Assembly: GCF_032878955.1 (NCBI RefSeq)
Contig: NZ_CP043839.1
Coordinates: 3,658,001 to 3,722,000 of the forward strand
Origin: Butyricimonas paravirosa
Lineage (GTDB): Bacteria; Bacteroidota; Bacteroidia; Bacteroidales; Marinifilaceae
Direction: 5' to 3'
DNA length: 64,000 nucleotides
A program made the translations under genes and the position numbers. Positions 8,968-17,881 of this stretch are shown here, in pieces; position 1 is the stretch's first letter, and the number at the start of each line of letters is the position of its first letter. A model generated the notes under the pieces. That model was not told the DNA's origin and did no database searches. It saw only the letters and a list, made by a program, of their open reading frames with translations.

Positions 8968-10095
8968 TCACGGTCTGATGTTTTGCATCACCTTGATGCA
9001 GAGATCCGTGAAAATTATTTTCCCGTTCCCGTTCCGGATGATGTCGCTATATGCACGTTCAAATTCATCGAAAAGGGGAATAATATTGCCTTCATGAACG
9101 TAGGGAGAGAATCTCGTGGAGAAGGTTTTCTCCCGTTCAGTCATGTATACTATTTTTTCAATACCAAAGTTTCTGACAAAGTTTTCCCGTAACATACGGA
9201 TGCAATGCATCAGGAAACTTTTTTGCTTTTCTCTTCCGAGAGAAGCGAGTTCATTGACAAATTCGTTGACGGGGAGCATTTTTCGTTCCCAGCAGAGACG
9301 CATCATCTGCACGAATTTCTCTTGATTGTAAACAGATTCGTCGGTCTCGTTCAGCATGCGGAGGGCTCTCAGCCAGCTACCGGATGCCACGTGAGCGACT
9401 TGATCGGCCGAGTCCCGGACCAGGTGTTTTTGAAGAACCAGTTGTTCCGCTATGTTTTCTTGGGTCAGAGGGGGTACCTTGATCCGCTGTGTCCGTGAGA
9501 GAATCGTGGTAATGATTTCTTCCGCGTGTTCGGTGACCAGTAGGAATAACGTGTTTGGATAAGGTTCTTCCAGTATCTTTAAAAGTTTGTTGGAACATTC
9601 CGTTTTCATCTTTTCGGGTAACCAGATGATCATGACCTTGTAGTCCGATTCGAAGGATTTCAGGTTGAGTTTCCGGAGGATGTTCCCGCTTTCTTCCGTG
9701 TATATCAATGCTTGAGCGTTCTCGTCGGCACCCATGGCTCCCAGCCATTCTTCCATGTCTATGTATGGACTTTTGAGCAGAAGGCTACGCCATTCGTTGA
9801 TATACTCGTCACTGATCGGTGTTTTTATTTTGGCAGATTTTACCACGGGAAAGACAAAGTGTAAATCCGGATGGATCAGTTTCTGCATCTTCTTGCACTC
9901 CGGGCAGATCCCGCAAGCGTCTTCATGTTTGTCGCCCGTGCAGAAGAGGTATTGCGTGAAAGCTAACGCCAGGGCAAGTGATCCCGCTCCCGTGTCACCG
10001 GAAAAGAGTTGTGCATGACTGATTCTTCCCGTTTGCAGGGAAGTAATCAGTCTTTGCTTTATCTCTTCATGTCCTATGACGTCTTTAAAAAACAC
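8968..10095 (-). CDS. holB: DNA polymerase III subunit delta' (clamp loader)
   Basis: A 375-residue AAA+ clamp-loader subunit. The N-terminus, MFFKDVIGHEEIKQRL, is typical of the delta'/gamma family. The P-loop region reads GDTGAGS: the Walker lysine is missing, as expected for delta', which does not hydrolyse ATP. A zinc module with Cys52, Cys61, Cys64 and Cys67 follows. The sensor-1 region is TILSRTQRIKVPP. It works in the cytoplasm, loading the sliding clamp with the tau/gamma and delta subunits encoded elsewhere. It is the first gene of a probable holB, PSP1, rhomboid, rhomboid series. Confidence 0.93.
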   Translation of the reverse strand: MFFKDVIGHEEIKQRLITSLQTGRISHAQLFSGDTGAGSLALALAFTQYLFCTGDKHEDACGICPECKKMQKLIHPDLHFVFPVVKSAKIKTPISDEYINEWRSLLLKSPYIDMEEWLGAMGADENAQALIYTEESGNILRKLNLKSFESDYKVMIIWLPEKMKTECSNKLLKILEEPYPNTLFLLVTEHAEEIITTILSRTQRIKVPPLTQENIAEQLVLQKHLVRDSADQVAHVASGSWLRALRMLNETDESVYNQEKFVQMMRLCWERKMLPVNEFVNELASLGREKQKSFLMHCIRMLRENFVRNFGIEKIVYMTEREKTFSTRFSPYVHEGNIIPLFDEFERAYSDIIRNGNGKIIFTDLCIKVMQNIRP

Positions 10096-10097
10096 CT

Positions 10098-10150
10098 TAT
10101 TAATTTTAGATTTTAAATTTTAGATTTTAGATTCCAGCCGCACGAATCAA
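10098..10150. repeat. R4 ATTTTAGATTTTA/CCAGCCGCACG repeat
   Basis: Tandem TTTTAGATTTTAAATTTTAGA units end in ATTCCAGCCGCACG. Near-identical segments occur at 45632-45700, 48835-48870, 59987-60033 and, inverted, 60243-60282. Confidence 0.65.
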
Positions 10151-10195
10151 CGCTTTTTTTTCGACAGGAATCATAAATTCATTCATTTTCAATTG

Positions 10196-11947
10196 TCAAT
10201 TTTCCATTTTCAATTGAATGCCCAGTTCCTTGAATTGCTCCGGAGAGATTTCAGAAGGGGAGTCAATCATCACGTCACGCCCGGAGTTGTTCTTCGGGAA
10301 GGCAATCACGTCGCGGATAGAATCCAACCCGGCGAACATAGAGGCTAACCGGTCGAAACCGAATGCGATACCGCCATGAGGAGGCGCCCCGTATTTGAAT
10401 GCACCCATAAGGAAGCCGAATTGAGCCTGTGCGGCCTCGTGAGTGAAGCCCAAGCAATCGAACATTTTGGATTGTAATGCCGAGTCGTGAATACGGATAG
10501 AACCACCACCGACTTCCACGCCGTTAATGACCATATCGTAAGCATTGGCACGTACTTTACCCGGGTCGGTATCCATTAATGGAATATCCTCCAGCTTGGG
10601 AGACGTGAACGGGTGGTGCATCGCGTAGAAACGTTGGGTTTCTTCGTCCCATTCCAGCAAGGGAAAGTCTACTACCCACAACGGTTTGAAGACATCCTTA
10701 TCCCGTAATCCCATACGGTTACCCATTTCCAAGCGTAACTCGCACAATTGAGGGAGGGTTTTGAATTTCGGACCTACTAGAATCAGAATCAGGTCTCCCG
10801 CTTCTGCCTTGCAGGTTTCTGCCCATACTTTCAAGTCGCTTTCCGTGTAGAATTTATCAACAGAGGATTTGAATGTCCCGTCCTCGTTGTATTTCACGTA
10901 AACCAATCCTTTGGCTCCAATCTGTGAACGTTTCACGAATTCGGTCAACTCGTCCAGTTGTTTACGGGTATATCCGGCACATTTAGGTGCGCAGATGGCC
11001 CCGATATATTCAGCATCGTTGAACACGGCGAAATCTTTCCCTTTGGCAACGGCAGTCAAATCCATGATCTTCATCCCGAAACGAAGGTCCGGTTTATCGC
11101 ATCCGTATTGCTCCATGGCATCCATCCAAGTCATTTTTTCCAATTTGGGAATATCCACGCCACGAACTTCTTTGAACAAGTGACTGATCAAACCTTCGAA
11201 AACTTCCAACACGTCTTCTTGTTCCACGAATGACATTTCGCAGTCGATCTGTGTGAATTCGGGTTGCCGGTCAGCCCGTAAATCCTCGTCCCGGAAACAT
11301 TTCACGATCTGGAAATAGCGGTCGAAACCGGAAACCATCAGCAATTGTTTGAAGGTCTGCGGACTTTGTGGCAAGGCGTAGAATTGGCCTTGGTTCATAC
11401 GGGAAGGTACCACGAAATCGCGGGCCCCCTCGGGGGTACTTTTGATTAATACCGGGGTTTCTACCTCGATAAAGTTCAAGTTACTCAAGTAGTTCCGGGT
11501 CAATTGCGCCATACGGTGGCGTAATTCCAGATTTTTGCGAACGCAGGAACGACGTAAATCCAAGTAACGGTATTTCATCCGGATCTCATCACCCCCGTCG
11601 GTTTGATCCTCGATCGTGAAAGGCGGTACTTCCGATTCGCTCAGAACATTCAATTCATTCACGATAATCTCGATGTCGCCTGTCGGTATTTTATTATTTT
11701 TGCTGGCTCTTTCGATCACCCTACCCTTTACCTGGATCACGAATTCACGTCCGAGCTTTGCCACGTTAGCTTTAATTTCTTCGGGAGCCGATTCCTCGAC
11801 AACCAATTGGGTAATCCCGTAACGGTCACGAAGATCCACGAAGGTCATGGCTCCAAGTTTCCGTACTTTTTGTACCCATCCGCTAAGACAAACGCTTTCA
11901 TTCACGTTCTCCATTCTTAGCTGCCCACAAGTATGTGTTCTATACAT
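10196..11947 (-). CDS. aspS: Aspartate--tRNA ligase
   Basis: A 583-residue class II aminoacyl-tRNA synthetase that charges tRNA-Asp. The N-terminal OB-fold anticodon domain (about 1-110) starts MYRTHTCGQL. Class II motif 2 includes QIVKCFRDEDLRADRQPEFT, and motif 3 is the GGIAFGFDRLASMFAG region. The GAD insertion lies in the middle, as in bacterial-type enzymes of about 590 residues. The C-terminus ends LKMEN because a CAATTGAAAATGG repeat supplies the last codons and stop. The same hexapeptide ends the unrelated ABC ATPase at 42574. Confidence 0.97.
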   Translation of the reverse strand: MYRTHTCGQLRMENVNESVCLSGWVQKVRKLGAMTFVDLRDRYGITQLVVEESAPEEIKANVAKLGREFVIQVKGRVIERASKNNKIPTGDIEIIVNELNVLSESEVPPFTIEDQTDGGDEIRMKYRYLDLRRSCVRKNLELRHRMAQLTRNYLSNLNFIEVETPVLIKSTPEGARDFVVPSRMNQGQFYALPQSPQTFKQLLMVSGFDRYFQIVKCFRDEDLRADRQPEFTQIDCEMSFVEQEDVLEVFEGLISHLFKEVRGVDIPKLEKMTWMDAMEQYGCDKPDLRFGMKIMDLTAVAKGKDFAVFNDAEYIGAICAPKCAGYTRKQLDELTEFVKRSQIGAKGLVYVKYNEDGTFKSSVDKFYTESDLKVWAETCKAEAGDLILILVGPKFKTLPQLCELRLEMGNRMGLRDKDVFKPLWVVDFPLLEWDEETQRFYAMHHPFTSPKLEDIPLMDTDPGKVRANAYDMVINGVEVGGGSIRIHDSALQSKMFDCLGFTHEAAQAQFGFLMGAFKYGAPPHGGIAFGFDRLASMFAGLDSIRDVIAFPKNNSGRDVMIDSPSEISPEQFKELGIQLKMEN

Positions 11948-12509
11948 AAATTCTCAATTTTAATTCTGGCATAAACATTGTGCGAAAATAGTAAGAATTT
12001 GTCAGTTTAAGGCATAAATAATTGAAAATTGAAGTGCGAATACTGAAAATGAAGAGATCCGTGGGAGATCGACGGGAGTTGAGAGGGAGATCGATGCCTA
12101 CGGGAAGTTGATAACGGTTTTTCCTAGGTATTAAAGACAATCTAATTAGCCGGGTTTAACTCGTGGGGGAATCGGCTTTGTCTCGTCTTTGGGGACCGAA
12201 CTTGTTATTAATTCTTGTATTGTACTTTCGGTGTTGTAAATATTACAATATACGTGTGTAATCATTGATTTTATGTTGGAATGAATATAAATTGGGGTTC
12301 GATAATGGCATCTTAGCTATTATTGGTGTTGATTTTTTGAAAATTGATTTGCGAAATAAAAAAATGTTTGAGTTGAAATAACTGCTATTTTCGTTATCTT
12401 TGTTTTGTGGGGCAATTTATTCGATAAAAGCGTTTGTAAGAAAGGAGGCAAAACATTACGTGAATAATTTGTTTTGTGATAAAATTTAGTTTATTTTAAA
12501 ATTATAGTA
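11948..12509. other. Intergenic region between aspS and the lipoprotein gene
   Basis: 562 bp separate divergent genes. The right part holds a good promoter for the plus-strand lipoprotein gene (12373-12402). The left part should hold the aspS promoter; a weak TATTTTCG lies on the minus strand at 11983-11990 without a well-spaced TTG. I see no other gene, and no RNA was recognised. Confidence 0.5.
12373..12402 (+). promoter_or_regulatory. Bacteroidota-type sigma-ABfr promoter
   Basis: TTG at 12373-12375, a 19-bp spacer and TATCTTTG at 12395-12402 match the Bacteroidota consensus (TTTG, 19-20 bp, TAnnTTTG). It would give a leader of about 105 nt for the lipoprotein gene at 12510. Confidence 0.65.
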
Positions 12510-13736
12510 ATGAAAACAAAACAAATATTGTTGGCATTTGTGTGCCTAGGGTGTGCATTTTGTCTTTTGAATTCTTGTTCAAAGAATTTAGAATTAATAC
12601 CGTCTCCGGTGGATGATAATTCTATCGAGATTCAGTTAAAAAATGGTATGTTAGTATTTCCAAGTAGGATGGTGTTAAGTAAGGTTTTAAGTGGAAAGGA
12701 AGATGTGCAGATGAATCAGTTTGTAGAAATCTTTACCTCTCAAAAAGATTTGATGGATGAGGTTGTACAAGCAGAACAGGAATATATGACCTATTTGGAT
12801 ACATTGAAAGAAGTTGTCTTTGAAACAGCAAGTGAACATAGTGGGGTGTATGACGATTACTTGCAAAGAGGAATTATTAAAAAAGTATTTTATGGTGATG
12901 GGACATCTTCTTATGATTTAAATTTGGCAGAACCACTTTATGCTAAGGTGATAAATAGAGATGGATATTTTGCAATAAAAGATACAATCTTTCAAATCAC
13001 TCCAAGATATAAGAAAATTTGGTTAGGAGGAGACTTGAATAATTATATGTTATTGAATTCTTATACAAAATCAAGTGAGAGTGAAAATATTTTTGTAGTA
13101 GATTATTCCCAGAAAATAACAGCAACTTCTGATGTAGGGGAGAGTCGAACGAATTTTCCAATAACGATTCGGGATCAAAATGTAGGGATGTATGTACTTC
13201 CTGATCCTGTTATTTCGGAAAATGCGCGATTAGCGTTTATTTTTTATGATAGGACAACTCCGATTTTTGCAAAAAAAAGTTATTTACGGGATACATATTG
13301 TCGTGTAATTTGTCAAAAACGTAAACGTGATACAAACGAATATGGTTATGAATTACAATTGTATAATTATTCTTTTTTTGTATATGTTTTAATTGATGGT
13401 GTTGAAAATATGTTTGGTATTGAAGGATCTGCGACAGGATACAATGATTATTATACTGTGTATACTATGTACCAAATGATGGTTGCTGGTCATGAGCCGT
13501 TTGAATTTGATGGCGAGTATTATCAAATTAGTAAATTTGATTGTAGATATTATTGGGAAAAATGGGAAAAAATTACAGAGGAACATCCTGTTCCTGGAAA
13601 GCTTGCAACTGCAACAGTTGGAATTTTTATGGAACAAGGTGCAACAACTCCTTTTAAATATTATTTTCAGCCTTATCAAGGTAATGGGCATGGTGGTACT
13701 GGTGGTTACTGGTTAACAGAGATAATTCCTGATTAA
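12510..13736 (+). CDS. Hypothetical lipoprotein (unrecognised family)
   Basis: A 408-residue protein with a signal sequence and the lipobox LLNSC (Cys23), so probably an envelope lipoprotein. I do not recognise the family. The mature part contains a coiled-coil-like helix (DEVVQAEQEYMTYLDTLKE, about residues 77-95), then mixed beta-rich sequence, and ends with Gly/Tyr-rich GNGHGGTGGYW. It starts 108 bp after a good promoter and is followed 10 bp later by a Kelch-type lipoprotein, so the two form an operon. Both genes use A/T-rich codons much more than the flanking housekeeping genes, which hints at acquisition by transfer. Confidence 0.75.
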   Translation: MKTKQILLAFVCLGCAFCLLNSCSKNLELIPSPVDDNSIEIQLKNGMLVFPSRMVLSKVLSGKEDVQMNQFVEIFTSQKDLMDEVVQAEQEYMTYLDTLKEVVFETASEHSGVYDDYLQRGIIKKVFYGDGTSSYDLNLAEPLYAKVINRDGYFAIKDTIFQITPRYKKIWLGGDLNNYMLLNSYTKSSESENIFVVDYSQKITATSDVGESRTNFPITIRDQNVGMYVLPDPVISENARLAFIFYDRTTPIFAKKSYLRDTYCRVICQKRKRDTNEYGYELQLYNYSFFVYVLIDGVENMFGIEGSATGYNDYYTVYTMYQMMVAGHEPFEFDGEYYQISKFDCRYYWEKWEKITEEHPVPGKLATATVGIFMEQGATTPFKYYFQPYQGNGHGGTGGYWLTEIIPD

Positions 13737-13746
13737 TTTTTTACAT

Positions 13747-14757
13747 ATGAAATGTAGGTTAATAATTAGTATCGTTTTTCTGATCACGATACAAATAGCG
13801 TGTAGTAATGATGAGGCAACGTTTCCGGGAAGATGGTATGAGGATGGTGATTTTGGGATGGGATCTTGTCTTTCTAAGTATAAAAATGGAGGAGTTTCCT
13901 TTGAAATAGGAGGTGATATAGTTGTTGGCATGGGAGATAATTTTTTGCGTTTTGATGGTAATGAAGCTCAATGGAAAGTTGTGGATAAATTTCCAGGAAA
14001 GGCACGTAAAGGTGCTGTTGCTTTTGTTATGGAAGATAAGGCTTACGTTGGACTTGGTTATTCGGTAGAAGGTAAAGATAAAGTGTATTATAGTGATTTT
14101 TGGGTATATGATGGAAAGACGCATAGTTGGGAAATTGAACCTTTGTCTTTTTCATTTCCAGGGAAACCTCGGGGGCATGCTGTCGCTTTTACTCTTGGTA
14201 GTTTTGCATACGTCGGTACAGGTGAGTATGATGGGTATAGTTTAAAAGATTTTTATAAATTTGATCCCTCAAATGGATGGCGTGTATTTACTAGTTTACG
14301 ACATTCTTTTCATGGTGCTGTTGCTTTTGTGGCAGATGGTTGTGCTTATATATGTACCGGAGGAGGAAATTTATCATCCCAGCAAATTATTTATAAGAAT
14401 TATGACTTGTTTATAGGTATGTATAAATTATCTCTTGGGTCAAATAACTGGGAGACCTTGGGACCATTTGATGGACTGGAAGGAACGTTGGATATTCGTA
14501 GAATTTATGCATCTTGTTTCGTGTTGAATCGAGGTGGGAAAGATTATGCATATATTGTGTCTGGGGTGAACAAATATAATCGGCCAATAGCATCTTGTAT
14601 GGAATATAATCCAAGAAAAGAAAAATGGCAAGAAGTTGCTTTTTTACCAGAACCTACAGTAGAGGGTGTTGGTTTTACTCTTGATGGAAAGGAAGGATTT
14701 GTAACTGTTGACCGTGATTTAGGGGTAGATAATACACTTTGGAAATTTAGACGATAA
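13747..14757 (+). CDS. Kelch-repeat lipoprotein
   Basis: A 336-residue predicted lipoprotein; the signal sequence ends in IQIAC (Cys19). The body shows repeated Kelch-type blades with the pattern hydrophobics-Ala-Tyr-Val/Ile-Gly: GAVAFVMEDKAYVGLGYS, GHAVAFTLGSFAYVGTGE, GAVAFVADGCAYICTGGG and a weaker GVGFTLDGKEGFVTVD. About five blades give a beta-propeller likely to bind a ligand at the cell surface or in the periplasm. It is cotranscribed with the preceding lipoprotein and followed by a clear terminator. N-acetylneuraminate epimerases also carry Kelch blades, but nothing specific to them is visible. Confidence 0.8.
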   Translation: MKCRLIISIVFLITIQIACSNDEATFPGRWYEDGDFGMGSCLSKYKNGGVSFEIGGDIVVGMGDNFLRFDGNEAQWKVVDKFPGKARKGAVAFVMEDKAYVGLGYSVEGKDKVYYSDFWVYDGKTHSWEIEPLSFSFPGKPRGHAVAFTLGSFAYVGTGEYDGYSLKDFYKFDPSNGWRVFTSLRHSFHGAVAFVADGCAYICTGGGNLSSQQIIYKNYDLFIGMYKLSLGSNNWETLGPFDGLEGTLDIRRIYASCFVLNRGGKDYAYIVSGVNKYNRPIASCMEYNPRKEKWQEVAFLPEPTVEGVGFTLDGKEGFVTVDRDLGVDNTLWKFRR

Positions 14758-14786
14758 GTTAACATACAATATTACTAAAAATTTTG

Positions 14787-14822
14787 CTCACCTCGGGAAT
14801 TCTTACGGGGTGAGTTTTTTTA
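14787..14822 (+). terminator. Intrinsic terminator after the lipoprotein pair
   Basis: The stem CTCACCTCG pairs with CGGGGTGAG across a short loop and is followed by a run of T. It lies about 30 bp after the Kelch gene stop. Confidence 0.8.
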
Positions 14823-14839
14823 ATATTATTGTTCCGATT

Positions 14840-14872
14840 TTGTGATGAAACGTGGACAATTGTTTATCTTTG
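14840..14872 (+). promoter_or_regulatory. Putative promoter of the cvpA-like gene
   Basis: TATCTTTG at 14865-14872 is a perfect TAnnTTTG element. A TTG at 14840-14842 is 22 bp upstream, slightly longer than ideal. The ATG follows at 14886. Confidence 0.5.
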
Positions 14873-14885
14873 AAATCTGAATGAA

Positions 14886-15383
14886 ATGATTAATAATTTA
14901 ACGGTGAATTACATTGATGTGATTATATTGCTTCCGTTGGTATACGGGGCTTATAAAGGGTTTAGTCAGGGGTTGATTGTTGAGATGTCAACGTTGTTTG
15001 CGTTGGTGTTAGGAGTTTTTATCTCGTTGAGATATGCCGTGAACGTGGAGGGCTTTTTGAAAGATTTCGTGGCTTTGCCGGAATCGTATGCCTATTACAT
15101 CGCTTTCGCCGTGACTTTTCTGCTGGTCATTATCGTGATGCATCTGCTTGGGAAATTGTTGACCAAGTTGATTGATATGGTTTCATTGGGACTGTTTAAC
15201 AAGTTATTCGGGATCGTTCTGGGCGTGTTGAAAGCTGCGATCGTGGTATGCGTGGTGCTTTTCATCGTGAATGCGCTGGACGTTCGTTATGATTTTATTT
15301 CGGCAAAAACGAAAGGTGACAGCTTGTTGTACAAACCTTTTGTTAACTTTGCAAATGGCGTTTACGAAAGTGCGATAAAATAA
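14886..15383 (+). CDS. CvpA family membrane protein
   Basis: A 165-residue inner-membrane protein with four hydrophobic segments (about 10-27, 33-52, 67-90 and 103-125). The N-terminal motif NYIDVIILLPLVYGAYKGF and later LTKLIDMVSLGLFNKLFG match the CvpA/colicin V production family. In E. coli, CvpA affects colicin V export and envelope homeostasis; its molecular role is not settled. The ATG at 14886 gives the usual short N-terminus. It precedes tyrS on the same strand, separated by 97 bp of A/T-rich tandem repeats. Confidence 0.88.
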   Translation: MINNLTVNYIDVIILLPLVYGAYKGFSQGLIVEMSTLFALVLGVFISLRYAVNVEGFLKDFVALPESYAYYIAFAVTFLLVIIVMHLLGKLLTKLIDMVSLGLFNKLFGIVLGVLKAAIVVCVVLFIVNALDVRYDFISAKTKGDSLLYKPFVNFANGVYESAIK

Positions 15384-15480
15384 GCTAAAAACTAAAAGCT
15401 AAAAACTAAAAGATAAGAGTTGAAGAACTCGTAACTTATTAACTTATAACTCGCAAATGCGAATTAAAAATTAAGAATCG
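15384..15480. repeat. R3-type tandem repeats between cvpA-like gene and tyrS
   Basis: Tandem CTAAAAACTAAAAG units run into AACTCGTAACTTATTAACTTATAACTCG units and then AATTAAAAATTAAGAATCG. They fill the whole gap up to the tyrS ATG and follow the same module order as the copy at 42600-42690. Confidence 0.65.
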
Positions 15481-16773
15481 ATGAATTTTGTTGAAGAACT
15501 AAGATGGAGAGGGATGATTCATAATATCATGCCGGGAACCGAAGAACAATTAGCAAAAGAACAAACGACGGCTTATGTCGGAATTGACCCGACGGCTGAT
15601 TCGTTACATATAGGTCACCTCGTGTCGGTTATGATGATGAAACATTTACAGATGGCCGGGCATAAACCGATTTTCGTGATTGGTGGAGCAACGGGTATGA
15701 TCGGAGATCCCAGCGGTAAATCCTTAGAACGGAATTTGTTGGACGAGGATACCATTCAAAAGAACATGGCGGGAATTAAAGTCCAGTTGTCCAAGTTTAT
15801 TGATTTCAATTCGAGCGAGCCGAATGCGGCAATCATGGTAAATAATTATGACTGGATGAAAAACTTCTCTTTTCTCGATTTTATACGAGAAGTGGGAAAA
15901 CATATCACGGTGAATTACATGATGTCGAAGGATTCCGTGAAAAAACGATTGAGTGCCAATTCAACTAACGGGATGTCATTCACGGAGTTTACCTATCAAT
16001 TGGTGCAGGGGTATGATTTTTTGTATTTACGTCGTAATTATAACTGCCTGTTGCAAATGGGTGGTTCCGATCAATGGGGAAATATCACCACGGGGGGCGA
16101 ATTGATTCGCCGGAAAGATGGTGGGGAGGCTTATGGTTTGACCTGGCCGTTGATGACCAAGAGTGACGGTAAGAAATTCGGAAAAACAGAGTCGGGTAAC
16201 GTGTGGTTGGATCCACAACGGACTTCTCCATACAAGTTCTATCAATTCTGGCTGAACAGCACGGACGAGGACGCTGCCCGGTATATCAAAATTTTCACGA
16301 TATTGCCACCGGCAGAGATTGATGCCTTGATTGCAGAGCATCAAGAAGCTCCGCATTTGAGAAAATTGCAGAAAGTATTGGCGAAGGAGGTGACTTGTTT
16401 GATACACGGGGAAGAAGCCTATGATTCAGCTTTGGAGGCCTCCCAAATTCTTTTTGGTAATGCAACATCCGATGCGTTGAAACGTTTGGATGAAGACACG
16501 TTATTGTCTGTTTTTGAAGGGGTGCCTCAATTTGACGTTGCACGAACTGATTTAGAGGCCGGAATTCATATCGTGGACTTGATGGCAGAGAAAACTTCCA
16601 TGATGTCTTCAAAAGGAGAGGCTCGGCGTGCATTGAAGGGAAATGCGATCAGTATAAATAAGGAGAAAGTGCAGGATCAAGAATTAGTGGTTACTCCCGA
16701 ATATTTGATCGACGGTAAGTTTATCCTTTTGCAAAGCGGGAAAAAGAATTATTTCTTGATTACGGTGAAATAA
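15481..16773 (+). CDS. tyrS: Tyrosine--tRNA ligase
   Basis: A 430-residue class I synthetase of bacterial TyrRS type that charges tRNA-Tyr. The HIGH motif is in DSLHIGHLVSV (about residue 43). The KMSKS-equivalent is KKFGKTESG. The tyrosine-binding region is YQLVQGYDFLYL, followed by MGGSDQWGNITTG. A C-terminal S4 RNA-binding domain covers about 365-430 (GEARRALKGNAISINKEKV). Length and domain order are normal. The ATG directly abuts the upstream repeat, so the leader is repeat sequence. Confidence 0.97.
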   Translation: MNFVEELRWRGMIHNIMPGTEEQLAKEQTTAYVGIDPTADSLHIGHLVSVMMMKHLQMAGHKPIFVIGGATGMIGDPSGKSLERNLLDEDTIQKNMAGIKVQLSKFIDFNSSEPNAAIMVNNYDWMKNFSFLDFIREVGKHITVNYMMSKDSVKKRLSANSTNGMSFTEFTYQLVQGYDFLYLRRNYNCLLQMGGSDQWGNITTGGELIRRKDGGEAYGLTWPLMTKSDGKKFGKTESGNVWLDPQRTSPYKFYQFWLNSTDEDAARYIKIFTILPPAEIDALIAEHQEAPHLRKLQKVLAKEVTCLIHGEEAYDSALEASQILFGNATSDALKRLDEDTLLSVFEGVPQFDVARTDLEAGIHIVDLMAEKTSMMSSKGEARRALKGNAISINKEKVQDQELVVTPEYLIDGKFILLQSGKKNYFLITVK

Positions 16774-16775
16774 AT

Positions 16776-16936
16776 CGGTTTATAAGGTTCATAAAGTTAT
16801 AAAGTCCGTAAAGTCTATAAGGTCACGGGTGTCCTTCGGACTGTGTTTGTCTGCAGCTTAAGCTGCAGTGGATAAAGCACCCCGCGAGGGGTCCATGAAC
16901 TTTATAAACCTTACAAACTTTATAGACTTTATGAAC
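16776..16936. repeat. R2 nine-bp-unit palindromic element, copy 1
   Basis: The left arm has tandem 9-mers such as TTTATAAGG, TTCATAAAG and GTCTATAAGG; the right arm (16894-16935) has the complement, CTTTATAAACCTTACAAAC. The centre carries GTGTCCTTCGGAC and an 18-bp perfect palindrome at 16851-16868 (CTGCAGCTTAAGCTGCAG). Other copies are at 38735-38886 and 50532-50668. It lies between the convergent tyrS and tonB genes. Confidence 0.8.
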
Positions 16937-16959
16937 GAAGGTGTGCTTTCGCACACCTT

Positions 16960-17670
16960 TTATTGTAATTGAAAATTAATAGGAACCGTGAAAGATACTC
17001 TCACCGGTTTTTGTCTTTGCTTTCCAGGAGTCCATTTTGGCATGGATTGAATGACACGAATGGCTTCCTTGTCTAGTGAAGGGTCCACGGACCTGGTGAC
17101 CTTTACGTTTGAAACGCTACCGTCTTTCTCGATGACAAATTGTACAAAAACTTTACCTTGGATGTTGTTTTCTTGAGCAATCATCGGGTATTTGATGTGC
17201 TTGGAAATCCATTTTTGTACATTGCCTCCTGGAAATTTGGGCATTTCTTCAACAACCGCAAATACTTCGGATTCCCCGGAATATTCATCTCCATACCCGT
17301 ATTCCCCTTCGTACCCGTTACCCGTGCCGCTAAAGTCGTAAACTCCGTGGTTGGCAACGTTGGCATCCACGTCCATGATATCCAAGTTGTCATCCAGATT
17401 TATTTCTTCATCTACGATCTCTATTAAGTCGGTTAACCGGGGTGCAGGAGGTGGTGGCGGAAGAGCTTGTTGTATTCGTTGGGTGACGGGTATGATCTCT
17501 TCATCCAATTGTTCTTCCGTGTTTATTACTATGAAGCCTTCTTCCATCTTCACGTCGACTTTCCACTCGAAAGCAAGGAATATGCAGGCTAATGCTACGA
17601 TTAGTCCGATCTCGAAGAAGATTCCTTTTTTGTTTTCGAGGTTTGCCTTTGATGATTTCTTTACTTCCAT
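16960..17670 (-). CDS. Energy transducer TonB
   Basis: A 236-residue TonB-type protein that passes proton-motive energy from ExbBD to outer-membrane receptors. A short cytosolic N-terminus (MEVKKSSKANLENKKG) precedes a membrane anchor at about residues 19-34. A PPPPPAP segment sits near residue 75, followed by an acidic then Gly/Tyr-rich linker (NGYEGEYGYGDEYSG). The C-terminal TonB domain covers about 145-236 (KYPMIAQENNIQGKVFVQFV and IRVIQSMPKWTPGKQR). It closely resembles the gene at 19178-19870. ExbB and ExbD are not in the window. Confidence 0.92.
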   Translation of the reverse strand: MEVKKSSKANLENKKGIFFEIGLIVALACIFLAFEWKVDVKMEEGFIVINTEEQLDEEIIPVTQRIQQALPPPPPAPRLTDLIEIVDEEINLDDNLDIMDVDANVANHGVYDFSGTGNGYEGEYGYGDEYSGESEVFAVVEEMPKFPGGNVQKWISKHIKYPMIAQENNIQGKVFVQFVIEKDGSVSNVKVTRSVDPSLDKEAIRVIQSMPKWTPGKQRQKPVRVSFTVPINFQLQ

Positions 17671-17802
17671 AATGTTTATTTATGATGGTTAAGCTTATAC
17701 CTCTAATATACAAAAAATTAGCCAGAAATCAAAATAAACGAATGGTTTTGTCAGAAAATAGGTGAAAGATGTATAATTATATATATTGCTGATTTTCAGT
17801 AT

Positions 17803-17834
17803 AAAAAAGGAGCGGCATCCGAATGTCGCTCCTG
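17803..17834 (-). terminator. Intrinsic terminator after hflX
   Basis: On the minus strand, AGGAGCGACATTC pairs with GGATGCCGCTCCT and is followed by six T. It lies about 45 bp beyond the hflX stop. Confidence 0.85.
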
Positions 17835-17881
17835 AAGGGGAAAGGGTCTGGTTTCCTTGTTTTTTTGTCTTGATTGGCACC

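Noticed and set aside
8965..10095. Damaged ATP site in holB as evidence of a broken gene
   Set aside because: Loss of the Walker lysine is normal for delta' subunits; the rest of the protein is intact.
15384..15480. A/T-rich tandem repeats as iterons of a replication origin
   Set aside because: The same repeat family recurs in many gaps here, and no DnaA-box cluster or replication gene is near.
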